Assembly (NCBI GenBank): GCA_024516155.1
Contig: JAJJXM010000015.1
Span: 620,001 to 684,000 of the forward strand
Direction of reading: 5' to 3'
Origin: Pyronema omphalodes
Lineage: Eukaryota; Ascomycota; Pezizomycetes; Pezizales; Pyronemataceae
Length of the DNA: 64,000 nucleotides
The notes beneath the pieces are model-generated. The model saw nothing but the letters and a program-made list of their open reading frames with translations. It was not told where the DNA came from and made no database searches. Shown here one piece after another: positions 1 to 12,265 of the stretch. How positions within the stretch are numbered: the first letter of the stretch is position 1; each line of letters opens with the position of its first letter. Position numbers and translations under genes: made by a program.

Positions 1-352
1 TGTACTGAGCCGTGACAAAGGTGATGATTTTCGGTATGGCAGATTAAAATGGTGTGAGATTCGGTGGTTGAGAAAACTTTGGAGGATTATCCACGATGAG
101 AAATTGAATTGATTGGAAGTCATAGTGTGTGGCTTTGGTGGTTGGATTGTTTTTCTATGTCAGGTCTTTATATCGTTTTATGTACAGGCCGAGGATGGCA
201 CAATATTAAAGGGTCGGGGTTATGGAAATGTGACAATATATACCTAATATCAAGTAATAGTAATAGTTGCTATTGTTGGGCTCTACATAAATTCCTTAAT
301 TCTCCTCCAGACCTTCCGCCTTCCAATCTCCAATTCTTCCCCTAAACAAATA

Positions 353-383
<31 letters not shown>

Positions 384-687
384 ACATGAGCCTAACATTC
401 ATCATTCACTAACTAGTGAATCTAACTTAAAGATTCTTCTAAAAATAATAATAATAAAGATTACAAAAATTAAAAAAAATCGATGAATAATAATAATAAT
501 AATACATAATCAATCATCTTGAACTTTGAAGGATCTATCGATACGACACTCGAGTCAGAAGTCATGATTTTAGCTTTGTGCCTCATGCTATGCTTCATGT
601 CTTCATGTCTTCGTTTTGCATAAGAATTATTATATCACTGTATTATATGCTGTAACCCTGAGAGAATGGGAGACTGGGGATTATTTA

Positions 688-856
<169 letters not shown>

Positions 857-1134
857 TAATGCCCAGCTATGGTGGAGTGGATACGGTCGTGTATTTATAC
901 TGTGGTTGTACTGTGGTTGTGTTGCTGATACGTAGAGGTATGGATAGTGAGTGGTATGGATAGTAGTGTGGTTAGTAGTGTGTATAGGGGTGAGTATAGT
1001 AGTGTCGATAGTGGTGTGTATGCAGTACTAGTAAAAGCTTTATTTGTTTTTTCTGTTTGCTGCTTCCTATTTCGTATTTTGTTTTTCGTATTATTCATAT
1101 CATTCTAATCGTTAGGGGTTATCATATTCTTCTA

Positions 1135-1433
1135 GTTATTCAGTTATTCAGTTATTCAGTTATTCAGTTATTCAGTTATTCAGTTATTCAGTTATTCAGT
1201 TATTCAGTTATTCAGTTATTCAGTTATTCAGTTATTCAGTTATTCAGTTATTCAGTTATTCAGTTATTCAGTTATTCAGTTATTCAGTTATTCAGTTATT
1301 CAGTTATTCAGTTATTCAGTTATTCAGTTATTCAGTTATTCAGTTATTCAGTTATTCAGTTATTCAGTTATTCAGTTATTCAGTTATTCAGTTATTCAGT
1401 TATTCAGTTATTCAGTTATTCAGTTATTCAGTT
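1135..1433 (+). repeat. 8-bp minisatellite, about 37 copies
   Basis: An almost perfect array of the 8-bp unit GTTATTCA over 300 bp. Because 8 is not a multiple of 3, translation cycles through an eight-residue pattern, so the open frame across it is an artefact. It is the longest uniform array in the window. Confidence 0.95.
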
Positions 1434-1958
1434 CAGTCATCCAATGATCCAATCAGCCTAAACCCTCACCATTAACCCATATCACCCGAATCTTCAACCC
1501 TAAATCCTCAACCTTAACTTAGGCCCTTGATCTTTCCACCCTCCCCTAGACCATTATAAAAAGAAAAAACTTCTGCCGCTTCATACGATGCTGTAAATCA
1601 TAAAACACAATACAATACAATCTAACCTTTTCTATGTATCTATAGATGTATAGATGTATTAGTGTTCTGGCTTCAAACTCCAGCCTCGACTCCGGGTTTC
1701 ATCTGGCTTTGGTTTACCACAGCGTCGGCTTCAGCGTCGAGTTTGTATTGAAAAGTGCCTGTTGAGCTGCTTGTGGAGGTAGATATTGCCTTAGCACACA
1801 TCTCCTCGTTATGCTTGTTCTGTCAATGGTATGATTGGTATCTTTGCTCGTTATCCAATGTCACTCACTAAGATCTTCATCACCATCTTTCTGTCTCTCT
1901 TTGTCCTCTCAAGTGCCAGATCATCCTACGTCTGACTATGAGCACTTTCACGGTTTGG

Positions 1959-2033
1959 TCTGGCTTTGATCTGGCTTTGATCTGGCTTTGATCTGGCTTT
2001 GATCTGGCTTTGTGCTGGCTTTGATCTGGCTTT
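1959..2033 (+). repeat. 11-bp minisatellite, about 7 copies
   Basis: Tandem copies of GATCTGGCTTT with one variant unit. It runs into a second array of the related 7-mer GGGCTTT at about 2055-2090, and then into degenerate GGTTC/AACTTC-rich sequence to about 2450. Confidence 0.9.
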
Positions 2034-3392
2034 AAATTCAGGGTTGAGTTTCATTTGGGCTTTGGGCTTTGGGCTTTGGGCTTTGATTTTGGGCTTTAAT
2101 ATCGGGTTTGATTTTGGGCTTTAACTTCGGCTTCGACTTCAACTTCAACCTCGGGATTGACCTCGGTCTCGGGCTTTGGCTTTGTCTGGCTTTGTCCAGC
2201 TTTGGGCTTAGGTTCAGGTTCCAATTCAGGTTCCAATCCGGGTTCCAATCCGGGTTCAGCTTGGATTTGACTTTAACTTCAATTTCAACTTCAACTTCGG
2301 GTCTGGATTTGGCCAACTTCATACTCGGGTTGATTTCAGACTCGGGTTTGATTGGGATTCGGGTGCAGGTTCGAGTTCGGGGGTTCGAGTTCGGGTTCGA
2401 GTGCAAGTTCGAGTTCGAGTTCGAGTTCAAGTTCGAGTTCGAGTTTAAGTTCCTATAACATCTGCATCTATGTAGAGGCGTACTGTAGTATCCATCCCGC
2501 ACCCCAGATTCCGTATTATCCGCCATATCCGCCATATCCGCATCACATCCCTTACATCTCACATCCTTTACATCCCTCACATCTCCCACACCGGCATATC
2601 CCCGCCATCAAGACCCCCCCCCCCCCCCACCCCATAAAAAGGCGGGGTGATATCAGCCACAGTCAAGAGCGGGGTAAGACTTAAGATACGGAACTACGGA
2701 GCGGGCTGGACGGCAGTATTTTAGGGCTGGGCTGGGCTGGACGATGGGACGATGGGACGATGGGACGATGGTTAATTATAGAAACGAGCAAAACTACATA
2801 GTACATACATATGGATTCCCTACTATGGTATACGGATTTTCAACGTCATTTTGGGTGCGGGGGGGAGGGAGGGGGATTAATAAGGATACGGGGCAGGAGA
2901 GGGTTTGCGGGGGAGAGGGAGAGGGAGAGGGAGAGGGAGAGGGAGAGGGGGATAATACGCACCACCCCAGCACCACCACCCGCACCACCATCACCACTAC
3001 CACCACCACCACCCCCGCACCCTACGGTTCAGATGCTAGATGCTAGATACTCGGCTTGTCGACTTTTCTGGCCGTCACATAAGAAACTATAACTATAACT
3101 TTGACGGAAAGAAACTCATCTCTATCGCTATATACTGGTAGATATATCTATATCTATATCTATTATCGATACGTTATGGATCGCCTGTCTGTGATATGTA
3201 TGTTTCTTCGGTACTGTGGGTTGTGGTATGTTTCTCCGATGCGGTGATTCGGTGATGCGGGTGATGCTATGATGCAGCAGGACGCCGGACGGTGTTTGAG
3301 ATTTACTGTACTGCATGTACTGCGTGTATGCATGTATGCATGCTTCGGCCGGTATGGCATACACACGTCCATATATGTATACGAGGTGCTGG

Positions 3393-3451
3393 ACAAAAGT
3401 GACCGTCACCCCGCGCGGCGCTTAGCACAGAAAAGTGACCGTCACTTTTGT
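3393..3451. repeat. GTGAC/GTCAC palindrome cluster
   Basis: A 19-nt perfect palindrome around one central C lies at 3431-3449 (arms AAAAGTGAC and GTCACTTTT). The same core, GTGACCGTCAC, also occurs at 3399-3409 within a longer direct repeat shared with the palindrome. This resembles a binding site for a dimeric factor or a hairpin; no gene close by gives it a role. Confidence 0.6.
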
Positions 3452-5318
3452 CACGGTACCGTACATACACAACCACGTAGAGTTCATGTCAAAATACATA
3501 CCAGGAGTCTGAAGACATATGTACTGAAAGCAAAAGTTCGGAATCACAGAATTGCAGAATTACAGAATTGTAGCATTGCAGAATCAGATCGCAGATCTCA
3601 GATTTCAGATCTCAAGTTTCGGGATTTGGGCGTTCAAAATTTCAGTTCTCAACTCTCGACTCTCGAGTTCTCTGATAATAGATATAGTAGAGAATACAGC
3701 ATAGCATACAGCATAGCATAAAGTTTCTTTAGAGATAGGGATCGTGGATGTGAAGGAAGGTTAATATAATTCTAATCGAGATACAAAATCTAATCGAGGT
3801 ACTGTACCATACAAAATCCAATCGATTCAAAAAGTGGCGGTGCATGGTACTCACACTCACATTCACACTCACACTCACACTCACAACATTCGCCTCCAAT
3901 CCAATCCAATCCATCCCGAACGCCACTAACGGTCAACGGTCAACGGAGGACAGGAGTCAAGTTATGCCCCATACAAGTTACCCCCCCCCCGCCCCCAGTC
4001 TCCAGCAGCGTCTCAAGAAGCGCGCTAGCTAGCACCATACCATACACTTACAGCCGCAATATTCTGCTAAGGCAGTTGCCGCCACCCTGCATCCAGTAGG
4101 TTGAGGGGGGGGGGGGGGGGGGGGTTGATAAGTTTGGATTTGGGGATTTGGGGATTTGGGGTTTTGTGGATGTAGAGCAGAGAGCAGAGAGCAGAGCCCC
4201 TTTTACTTTATGGCCTGGATTTTGGCGGGCTTGGGCTTTGTTATTCCTACTTTTAAGACATCTGGATGCGATGGCGGAGAAGGTGAAGGTGAAGGTGAAG
4301 GTGAAGGTGAAGGTGAAGGTGAAGGTGAAGGTGCTTTTGTTGTGGTGCAGATTTTATGGGTGCTATAACTCAGGGTCCCGCCACATGGACTGCGCTTGGA
4401 CTGTATATACACATGTGAACTTTCATGTTTTCGAAAGGGTTTTCGCGAAGATGTAAAGAAGGAAGAAGCGTGGTGATGGGACGGACTCGGAGCCCCTGGT
4501 GAACCGTGCCCTCCCGACTGCTCTTCCTCCTCCTCCTCCTCCTCCTACTACAGTCGACTGTACTACTAACACCCCCCCCCCCCCCCCCCCTCCCCCCCTC
4601 CTCCTACATAGGTAACGTTCACCGGTCTGTGAGGATGGGGTAACGTTGCCCAAAAACGTGTTTCGTTAGTCTACAAAGCAGACGCTTCTCTCCTGAGATC
4701 TGTCCCCGACCCGAACTAGAGCACACTCTACTCGCAAGCGCGGAGAAAAGAAAGATGAGGGGCCGGATGATCCTCCTTTCCTTTTCTTGGTCTTAGTCAC
4801 CCGGATTAGTGGATAGTTAAATGAAAGCCTGTGTTGATGGTGTATGAAGCTTGTGTTGACGGTATGTGTATGTGAAGCCAGTTATGATAGTGGGGAAAGT
4901 CTATTGGATAGGTTACATGAAGCCTGTAGGATAGTGAGTATGTACATAAAGGTTGTATTGATGGAGGTGTATATGAAGTTGTATTGATGGAGATTCGTAT
5001 GATAAGCCTGTGTTGATGCTATATCAAGCCTATATTGATATTCACCATTCCATCAGCACAACCAACACAAAACAAAACCAATTATTTCAAATTTATTATT
5101 ATTATTTCATAATTGTCTCTTCTTCCTCTCCTTCTTCACCCTTCATAACCTCTCAACCTACCAACTATCCGACTCTGTCTAGCACGATGCTGTCTGTCAA
5201 CACGGTGAAGTCGCACCCTGCTAGCTCCTCAGCCCAATCCACCGCAGCCACGGCCGCCCACCGCTTCAACACCCCCGTGTATGTAGCACAGCAGCCAAAA
5301 TCCCAGCTGAGCCACTAA

Positions 5319-5992
5319 GCGAAGTTGAGAACCCGAGAAAGTAGGAACGACAGAAGGACAAGGACAAGAAAGACGCACCCCCGAGTCCATCGAGCTGAGC
5401 TGTCCTCTTCTCATCTCCTTCTCTCATCCCACATTCACTGACCAGCAGCATCGACGCGGTACAATAAATCGACAGTAACAAGCATTACACGCAATAAAGT
5501 TCAACAATTCCCAACGAACGAAGCCTTCCTTCCTTCCTTCCTTCAACACAATTAGTTTTGTGGGGTTGAACAAACCAGCTCGTTACCCGTTACAACACAC
5601 CGGATACTACTCATCGAGACATAAAATTACCGACACGCTGAACACAGTCAGCTACACCACGCCGCGAGCTCGGATTTAAACACTACACGCCCAAGGGGCA
5701 TTGTCACCTTAGGTTCGTTCTCTCTGCAGAAGCATCTCCGTCCGCTGGTATCTGGCTTCATTTGGCCTGCGTGGCTTTACCGAACTTTCTCGTTGTACCC
5801 TTCTCCGCGTCAAACTGTGCACTCCTGAAGTACAGGGGCACCGCCCTGGCCGGTGCCTGACTGAGCCTCTTTGCCGCTCGATTGACGTGACGGGGTTATG
5901 GTGATTAACATGGTTCTAACGTGTCCGTTTCAATTGCAGGACTTATTATTCCACAACCATTCTTACTTCACCAGAAGACACAATCACTTAAT
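5319..5992 (+). promoter_or_regulatory. Upstream and 5' leader region of the ceramide synthase gene
   Basis: Single-copy sequence without the minisatellites seen on its left. A good branch point (TTCTAAC) followed by a pyrimidine-rich stretch and a GCAG acceptor ends at 5939, so the transcript probably has an intron in its 5' leader. The frame from 5940 to the ATG at 5993 is open, so a short upstream coding exon cannot be excluded. No donor was fixed. Confidence 0.4.
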
Positions 5993-7943
5993 ATGCGTAC
6001 AACCACCACCTCCTCCGGGGGTAACAATGGTGCAACCACAGGAAGAGATGCAGGCGCGGACACGACGACAAGAAGAGTCAAGGGAACTCGACGGAAAACG
6101 ATAGAGAAGGCGCAGAGGCCAAAGAAGAGGAAGACCCAGAAGCTGCCGGAGACTTGGACTGCGAGCTTGGCTGCGTTTTTGGTTAGGAATCAGATAAGTA
6201 GGTTACCATTGACTCCAGACGGGATAGGCGGGCTTCCCCGGCTCCCCGAGGTCCTGGAAATGACGCGAAATTCACGGTTTCTTGTGGCTTCATTGGCTTT
6301 CGGGAGTGTCCGCGGGCTTCGCGACCGTCTCCGGGGATTGGGGGCCTCTCGGGCGTATGAAAAGTCCCGGGATACCCCCCAAGGGCCTCGCTCCCTCCGA
6401 AGCCCCAGAGGATTAACAGCAGTGCTAACACGTCTCAGGAATGTCACTCACGCTGATCATTGCACTGGCAACCACGCACATTTTCTGTCCACACCTTCGA
6501 CCGATAACGCGTAAATTCTACGAGATATCTTACTACAATGAATCCACCGGAAAGTACGGAAAAGGATTAGACGATCTTTATCTAGTATTTTTCTGGATCA
6601 CCGTGTTTACTTTCTTGAGATCGACAATTCTTGACTATGTTTTATTGCCGCTGGCGAGACTGGGTGGAATCAACACAAAGAAGGGAATTGTTAGATTTAC
6701 TGAACAGGCTTGGTTGTTGCTTTACTACAGCGCGTTTTGGGGCGTTGGAATGGTGAGTCGATTGAGATTTTTGGAATTCTGGGTGTGGTGAAACGAGCGC
6801 GATAATTGCTATTGCCTGCTGCGGACCTGCTTCCCCCCTGCGCAACCTCCCTGTATACACGTGGAAGTTCCCTGGAATACTGGGTTGTGCGCGCAGCGAA
6901 GGAAGCGGAAGCGGAAGCTCGTGAGATTCTGCAACTGCAGCTCTTAATATCACATCGCCGCAATTGGACATCCCGGGCTAATCTTCATCTCCGTAGAACC
7001 TCATGTCCGGAAGTCCCTACTGGCTCAACATGCAAGAGCTCTGGACCGATTACCCTGTTTACGAAGTCTCCGGTTTATTCAAATGGTACTATCTTGCGCA
7101 ATTCGCATTCTGGCTACAGCAAATCTTCGTCCTTAATATCGAGGAATGGAGAAAGGATCATTGGCAGATGTTTGCTCATCATATCATTACTTGCGCTTTG
7201 ATTTCCGCTTCTTACACACACCATTTGACCAGAGTTGGTCATGTGATTTTGTGTATTATGGATGTTATTGATATTTTACTCTCCGTAAGCACCTCTGTTG
7301 GATTAGGCACGGGATACCCTGGGACAACCAAAAGCTGACTTTGATATGTATGCAGGCCGCAAAGCTTCTCAAATACCTTGGCTACAGCACTCTCTGCGAC
7401 TACGCCTTTGGAATTTTTATGGTAGGCTGGATCGTCGGCCGCCACGGAATCTACAACATGATCACCTGGTCTGTCTACCGAGACAGTGGTCGTCTTATCA
7501 CCCCTGCATGTTACTCTCGGGCTTCGAATTCCATCGTCCCAGACCTCGAAGTATCCTGGCCTATCACTCGTGATACATTCTTATTCAAGTCGGACGTAGT
7601 TTGTTTCACCGATGATGTCCGTCGGGTTTTCTTGATCCTCCTAGTTGGACTACAGATTATCACCCTCATTTGGCTTTACATGATCTTCAGGGTTGCTTGG
7701 AGAGTTGTTACAGGTGCTGGAGCGGATGATACTAGGAGTGAGGATGAATTATCAGATGATGACCAGGATGTTCAGGAGGAGCCAGAGTCAAGCGGTGATT
7801 CGGAGGAGTTGGAACAGATGGAGGAAATTGGTGAGGCTATTGGAGAGGCGGAAATTAGAGCTGTTAATGGCTTGAAAAAGAAGGAGACTGTGGTGGATAA
7901 GCATGGAAGAGTTACTGGGAGTAGAGCTAAGAGATCGGATTAG
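5993..7943 (+). CDS. lag1: Ceramide synthase (Lag1/Lac1 type, TLC domain)
   Basis: A sphingosine N-acyltransferase of the ER membrane: it joins a fatty acyl-CoA to a sphingoid base to give (dihydro)ceramide. Four exons (5993-6197, 6439-6752, 6997-7284, 7356-7943) join in frame to 464 residues. A basic, Lys/Arg-rich N-terminus precedes the first membrane segment (SLTLIIALATTHIF). The TLC domain contains the diagnostic double histidine (QMFAHHIIT) and the following Asp-rich turn (DVIDILLSAAKLLKY), and at least six hydrophobic segments. The C-terminal tail is very acidic (Glu/Asp/Ser, about the last 80 residues), as in fungal Lag1 homologues. Introns of 241, 244 and 71 nt have standard donors, and branch point CTAAC is visible before exon 2. 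The start was taken at the first ATG after the leader acceptor. Whether this is the Lag1-like or the Bar1-like paralogue cannot be decided here. Confidence 0.93.
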
Positions 7944-9595
7944 AATGTGATGTGATGTGATGTGATTTGTTAGGAAGTTGGTGGAGGAATAAGAGCTTCT
8001 TTATCTTTCTTTTTTCCTCTTGCGCGATGATTAAAGATGGAAGTTGATATGGATTTGGCGTTATTGGGGGAAATATCTGTTTTAGTGATAGGTTGATATT
8101 GATAAGATGTTACGTATGGAAGAGATATCGGGCGGTGTGATTCGTTTTGTGAATCGGATTAGATTGTGGATTGTGGATTGTGGATTGTGGATTGTGGATT
8201 GTGGATTAAGGAGATTAAGAGATAGGGAGATTAAGAGATAAGGAGATTAAGAGATAAGGAGATAAAGAGATAAGGAGAATGTAGAAGAATGTAGAGAATT
8301 AAATTATGAATTCTTGATATATAACAGATGATATGGGAGACGAGAGAGCATAGGAGAGCATAGGAGACGAGAAAGCATGGGAGACGAGATACCAGACGAC
8401 ACAAAATGGACGAGACAAGATGACAAGAGACAAGATGAGCCGAAAGACGAGACAGTATGGCATGATATATAGGAATAGGAGACAAGATGACATGGGGAAA
8501 CGAGAGAGACGAGAGCGGGCTGGGATGTCGGTTTAGGATTGAATATATTGGGGGGGGGGGGGGGGGGGGTTCGCTTTTGTTTTTTTTTATTTTTTATAAA
8601 GGAAATCTGTTTTTTATAAACAGATATCTTTTTTTGTGGTGAATTAGTTATGTAATGTATGCATGTTCTGGTATATGGTATAGCATATACTATTGTAGCC
8701 AGTTGTATCATCTTGTGTCATGCTGTTATGCTGTTGCGCTGTCATCCTGTCACCTTGTGTCACTCACTACATTCACCATATTCACCATATTCACCATTAT
8801 TCACCATTATTCACCATTATTCACCATTATTCACCATTATTCACCATTATTCACCATTATTCACCATTATTCACCATTATTCACCATTATTCACCATTAT
8901 TCACCATTATTCACCATTATTCACCATTATTCACCATTATTCACCATTATTCACCATATTCACCATATTCAAGCTCATCGATCTCATCGATCTCATCGAT
9001 CTCATCAATCAAAGTACACAGTGCACACCGTTACTAAAAATGAAACTTGAAGCAGGTGGTTATTAAGCCTATTATGTCTATGTGTATGTGTATGTAGAGC
9101 TGATTGTTCGGCAAAATCTTTAAGAAGGTGAAATATCATGAAGGCAGAATATTAAGTAGGTAACAGGTAACAGGTAGCTAAGTAGATATGTGGCTATGTG
9201 GCTATGTGGCTATGTAACTATATAGCTCTCATCATAGAACTGCTTTTTGAAGGCTCTGGCTTATGTTGTTGGCTACACTAGCACAGCACTGGGCAGGAGT
9301 CAATGATCACTGATCCTATGTTTTCAGTGTCAGTAACACCCTCGCTCCGTACCTCTCGAAGTTGGATGGTTTTGGATGATTTAGTTTTGTTTTATTTTTT
9401 TATGAAAAGTTGTATTATAATTCCGTTTCCAGTATTATCCCAGGATAAAATAATTTTATCAAAATAACTAGAATTTTTCCGATTCCTGATTCCCGAACTT
9501 CTAATTAATATATGTATGTATATTCTATCTATTTTTTTGGTCCTTCTAACATCCCCTCCTTTTTTGGCCTATACATTCTTAAAGTTCCTATCCTA
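7944..9595. repeat. Intergenic minisatellite block
   Basis: Downstream of the ceramide synthase gene lie a 7-bp GATTGTG array (about 8162-8206), AGATAAGGAGATTA-type repeats (8206-8280), degenerate GAGACGAGA-type repeats (8335-8515), a poly-G run (about 8550-8569), a 10-bp ATTCACCATT array (about 8771-8970), a 9-bp ATCTCATCG array (about 8972-9005) and an 8-bp TATGTGGC array (about 9188-9218). No coding region is supported; the open frames over 8655-9066 are produced by the 10-bp array. Confidence 0.85.
8771..8970 (+). repeat. 10-bp minisatellite, about 17 copies
   Basis: Near-perfect ATTCACCATT units flanked on both sides by 9-bp variants (ATTCACCAT). The 9-bp forms at both edges suggest the 10-bp unit arose from them by one inserted T and then expanded. 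Confidence 0.92.
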
Positions 9596-10065
9596 TCAGA
9601 AATAGCCTGCTACGATCTCTCTCGTCATCATAGCTGTTAATACCAGCCATGTCAGAATATCTGATACTGTGCTAGCTATCCATATTCCGCTTCCTTCCAT
9701 CCCCCCACCAATCCCCGTCATCCTCTCTCTCCCCTCCCTCCCTGCCGTCTTACTCCACTCCAACCCCCCATAAACTTGATAAACCTCCATATTCCCAACC
9801 AACCCAGCATATCTACAGATATAATCCAGCTTCCAAAGCAATAAGAAAATCGTTAGCGAGGTTCCGATACAGATTATGATTAGTAATGATCGGGATATGT
9901 ATTGGAGACGAGTTTTGATGTGTCGGGATGCTGGCTGATATTCCGCTTCTTGATTTTCTCCTTCATGATCGGTATTCTTATATGCTGGTTTATTTCTGCT
10001 TGTTCCTCTTCGCCCTCTTCTCCCACATCTGCCCCTTCTCCCACTTCTCTCGATTCCAAACTCCC

Positions 10066-10097
<32 letters not shown>

Positions 10098-11489
10098 CCC
10101 CCAATACCCCACGTAATCTCATAAACAACCCCCATTAATCCCACCACCAGAAGCAGCAGTAATACCACCGCAACATTTATCACCAAGTCTACCCGGAATG
10201 ATGATATATCTTTTATGAATGTTTCTCGACATTCTTTTTCTCCTTCTCCTCTCCAAGTCCCTGTTTGTTCCCTCTTTCCAAAGGGGGTGGTGAGAAAATG
10301 AGGATAGCGGGAGAGATGGTTGGTGATTATCGATACTGTGAAATCAATACCCCGACTACAAATTGTTGTTAATAGAAGGAACTTGTAGTGGTGGTTAAGT
10401 TTTCTTCTTTCCATTTGTTGGCTTTGTTCCCCCAGTTCCATTCGTTCCTCCAGTTCCCTTTGCTCCCCCAGTTCCCTTTGCTCCCCCAGTTCCCTTTGCT
10501 CCCTCTGTTCCGTTCGCTCGTTACTTGCTGCTGCTGCTGCTGCTATTGCTGTTGCTGTTGCTGTTGCTATTGCCGTCTCAATATCCCCTCCAGACAAAGG
10601 AAGTTCTACTACTGCTGCTGCTACTGCTGGCGGGAACCATAATACCGTGAAACTGAAACAGATCACGATACATGTGATGTGAAAATATATCGAGTATCGT
10701 CCATCTACTCCATCTACTCCATCTACTCCCCCCAATCCTCCTGTTCCCCCTGTTCCCCCCATTCCATCACCCCCATCCATTCCAGCACCCCCAGCACCCC
10801 CAGCAACCTCCCAAAACTTCACCCCATATTCATATCCACACCCCAAAACCGCACTTCCAACCTGCAGACAAGAAAGTGCATACAACAATATCCACAACAC
10901 CACCGGATCCCTGATGGTAATGAATTCTCTGAGACGGCGGTGGAGGGTATAGCTGTTGTTCGTCTGATGGTTTGAACTACATGGTTGAGGGTTTGATACC
11001 GCCGATACCCCAGGAGAAAAGAAAAAGCTGCGGGAGTTTCGGGAGTTTCGGGAGTTGCGGGAGTTGCGGGAGTTTCGGGAGTTTCGGGAGTTGTGGGAGT
11101 TGCGGGAGTTGCGGGAGATGATGAGGGCACAGTAGGCGGTTAAGAAACACCATAGAATACAGAGAAGGTTTAGGGCTAGGAATGCATCCTTTATCTATGG
11201 CTCGAAGGAGGGGGGGTTAGTCTTATGATTGGTGGAATATGGGATTGGATTAGGGATAGCTAGGGATGGGATATGGGATATCTAAGGAGGAGCTTACGAT
11301 ATCGGCAATGGGACGATATTGGTTTTGGTTTTTGTTATCGTGGGGATTTTCGGGGGTGTTATGGTGGAAAGCGGAAGAGGGATTGTTGAGAAGGGTTTTG
11401 AGGCATTGTTTGTAGGCTGTTATTGCTGTTATTGTTGATGTTACTGATGTTTCGTTAATTTTAGGGATACTGAAGATGGTGGGGCTCAT
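9596..11489 (-). CDS. Putative seven-membrane-segment protein with repeat-encoded loops
   Basis: Two exons (11489-11298 and 11194-9596, intron of 103 nt with GTAAGC donor and CATAG acceptor) join in frame to 596 residues. I do not recognise the family. Seven hydrophobic segments can be seen: near the exon 2 start (FLALNLLCILWCFLTAY), PVVLWILLYALSCLQVG, IYFHITCIVICFSFTVLW, KFLLLTTICSRGIDFTVSI, VINVAVVLLLLLVVGLMGVV, LLIIICIGTSLTIFLLLW, and a C-terminal ILTWLVLTAMM. Between them lie low-complexity loops encoded by minisatellites: an Arg-Asn-Ser repeat (DNA 11031-11119), a Gly/Asp-rich repeat, poly-Ala and Glu/Gln-rich runs, and a nine-Asp run. The start is the first ATG of exon 1. Seven segments would fit a receptor or fungal integral membrane protein, but no signature motif was found. 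Further introns are possible. Confidence 0.5.
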
Positions 11490-12265
11490 TTTATGGGAGC
11501 TTTGTTGCTCGAGGGGTTGGAATTGATCGTTGAGCTGGATCGGGAGGGGGGTCAAGAAAAGAGTTGAGTTAAGTGAGGTGTAGAATCATGGGAGGGGGCG
11601 TTTTATATATGATAGATAGATAGACAGATATATTGCTTCTCGAAAATGCGTTATGGAATCCTATGAAAAGACAGACTACGTACAGACTAAATATTCCTCA
11701 TCTGTGAGACTGCGGAAGGATAGCCACGTACGTACGTATATCGCGTGGGTTCTCCTTGCGTCGGTCTGTCAATCTCAGAAGTATAATTTTCGGTTGCTTT
11801 TGGCCGCTTTGTGGTGCGTGATACATGAGATTGCAAGGTGTGGCTTGGAAAGTGCATTCTTGGAAATGTGCTTGAGTACTGCACAGTGCATGAACATTGA
11901 AAATCAAGCCACTCGAGACGGGTGGTTGAAGACTGGCGTTACAGCTTAATGGCACTGCTCAATTGTTAAGCTTCACACGTGTGGGTTTATGGAATTTCAA
12001 TGTTGATAGAACTGTTGTCGTAGTGCCCAATTTTCAATTCATCATTCATTCGTTCCTCCAGATTCGTTCCTCCAGGGGGTTCATCAAGTCGCACGATAGC
12101 CACAAAAGCCACAAAAGCCAACGAACCCTAACCATATCACGTGTTCCATAACTTCCTGTCAGTGACATCATTACTATTTTACGTGTCTTCCAACCCAACC
12201 TAACTAAGAAAGCACCCCAAAAAGCTACTACTCCAGTCTCCAAGCTTAAACCACTCCACCGCAAG
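11490..12265. other. Intergenic region between divergent genes
   Basis: About 780 bp between the start of the membrane-protein gene and the start of the Tdp1 gene, so it should contain both promoters. No repeat, RNA gene or convincing coding region is visible. A short GATA-rich run lies at about 11612-11625. Confidence 0.5.

Noticed and set aside
2038..2589. 183-codon minus frame (Asn/Ser/Pro/Lys-rich)
   Set aside because: It lies entirely on degenerate tandem repeats, and the opposite strand is equally open.
4423..4653. Gly-rich minus frame
   Set aside because: Generated by the poly-C and CTC runs at about 4525-4600.
8771..8970. Possible CRISPR-like array
   Set aside because: Units are 9-10 bp and contiguous, with no spacers; the genome is eukaryotic.
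8655..9066. Three overlapping plus-strand frames
   Set aside because: All follow the 10-bp array; each is a cyclic translation of the same unit.
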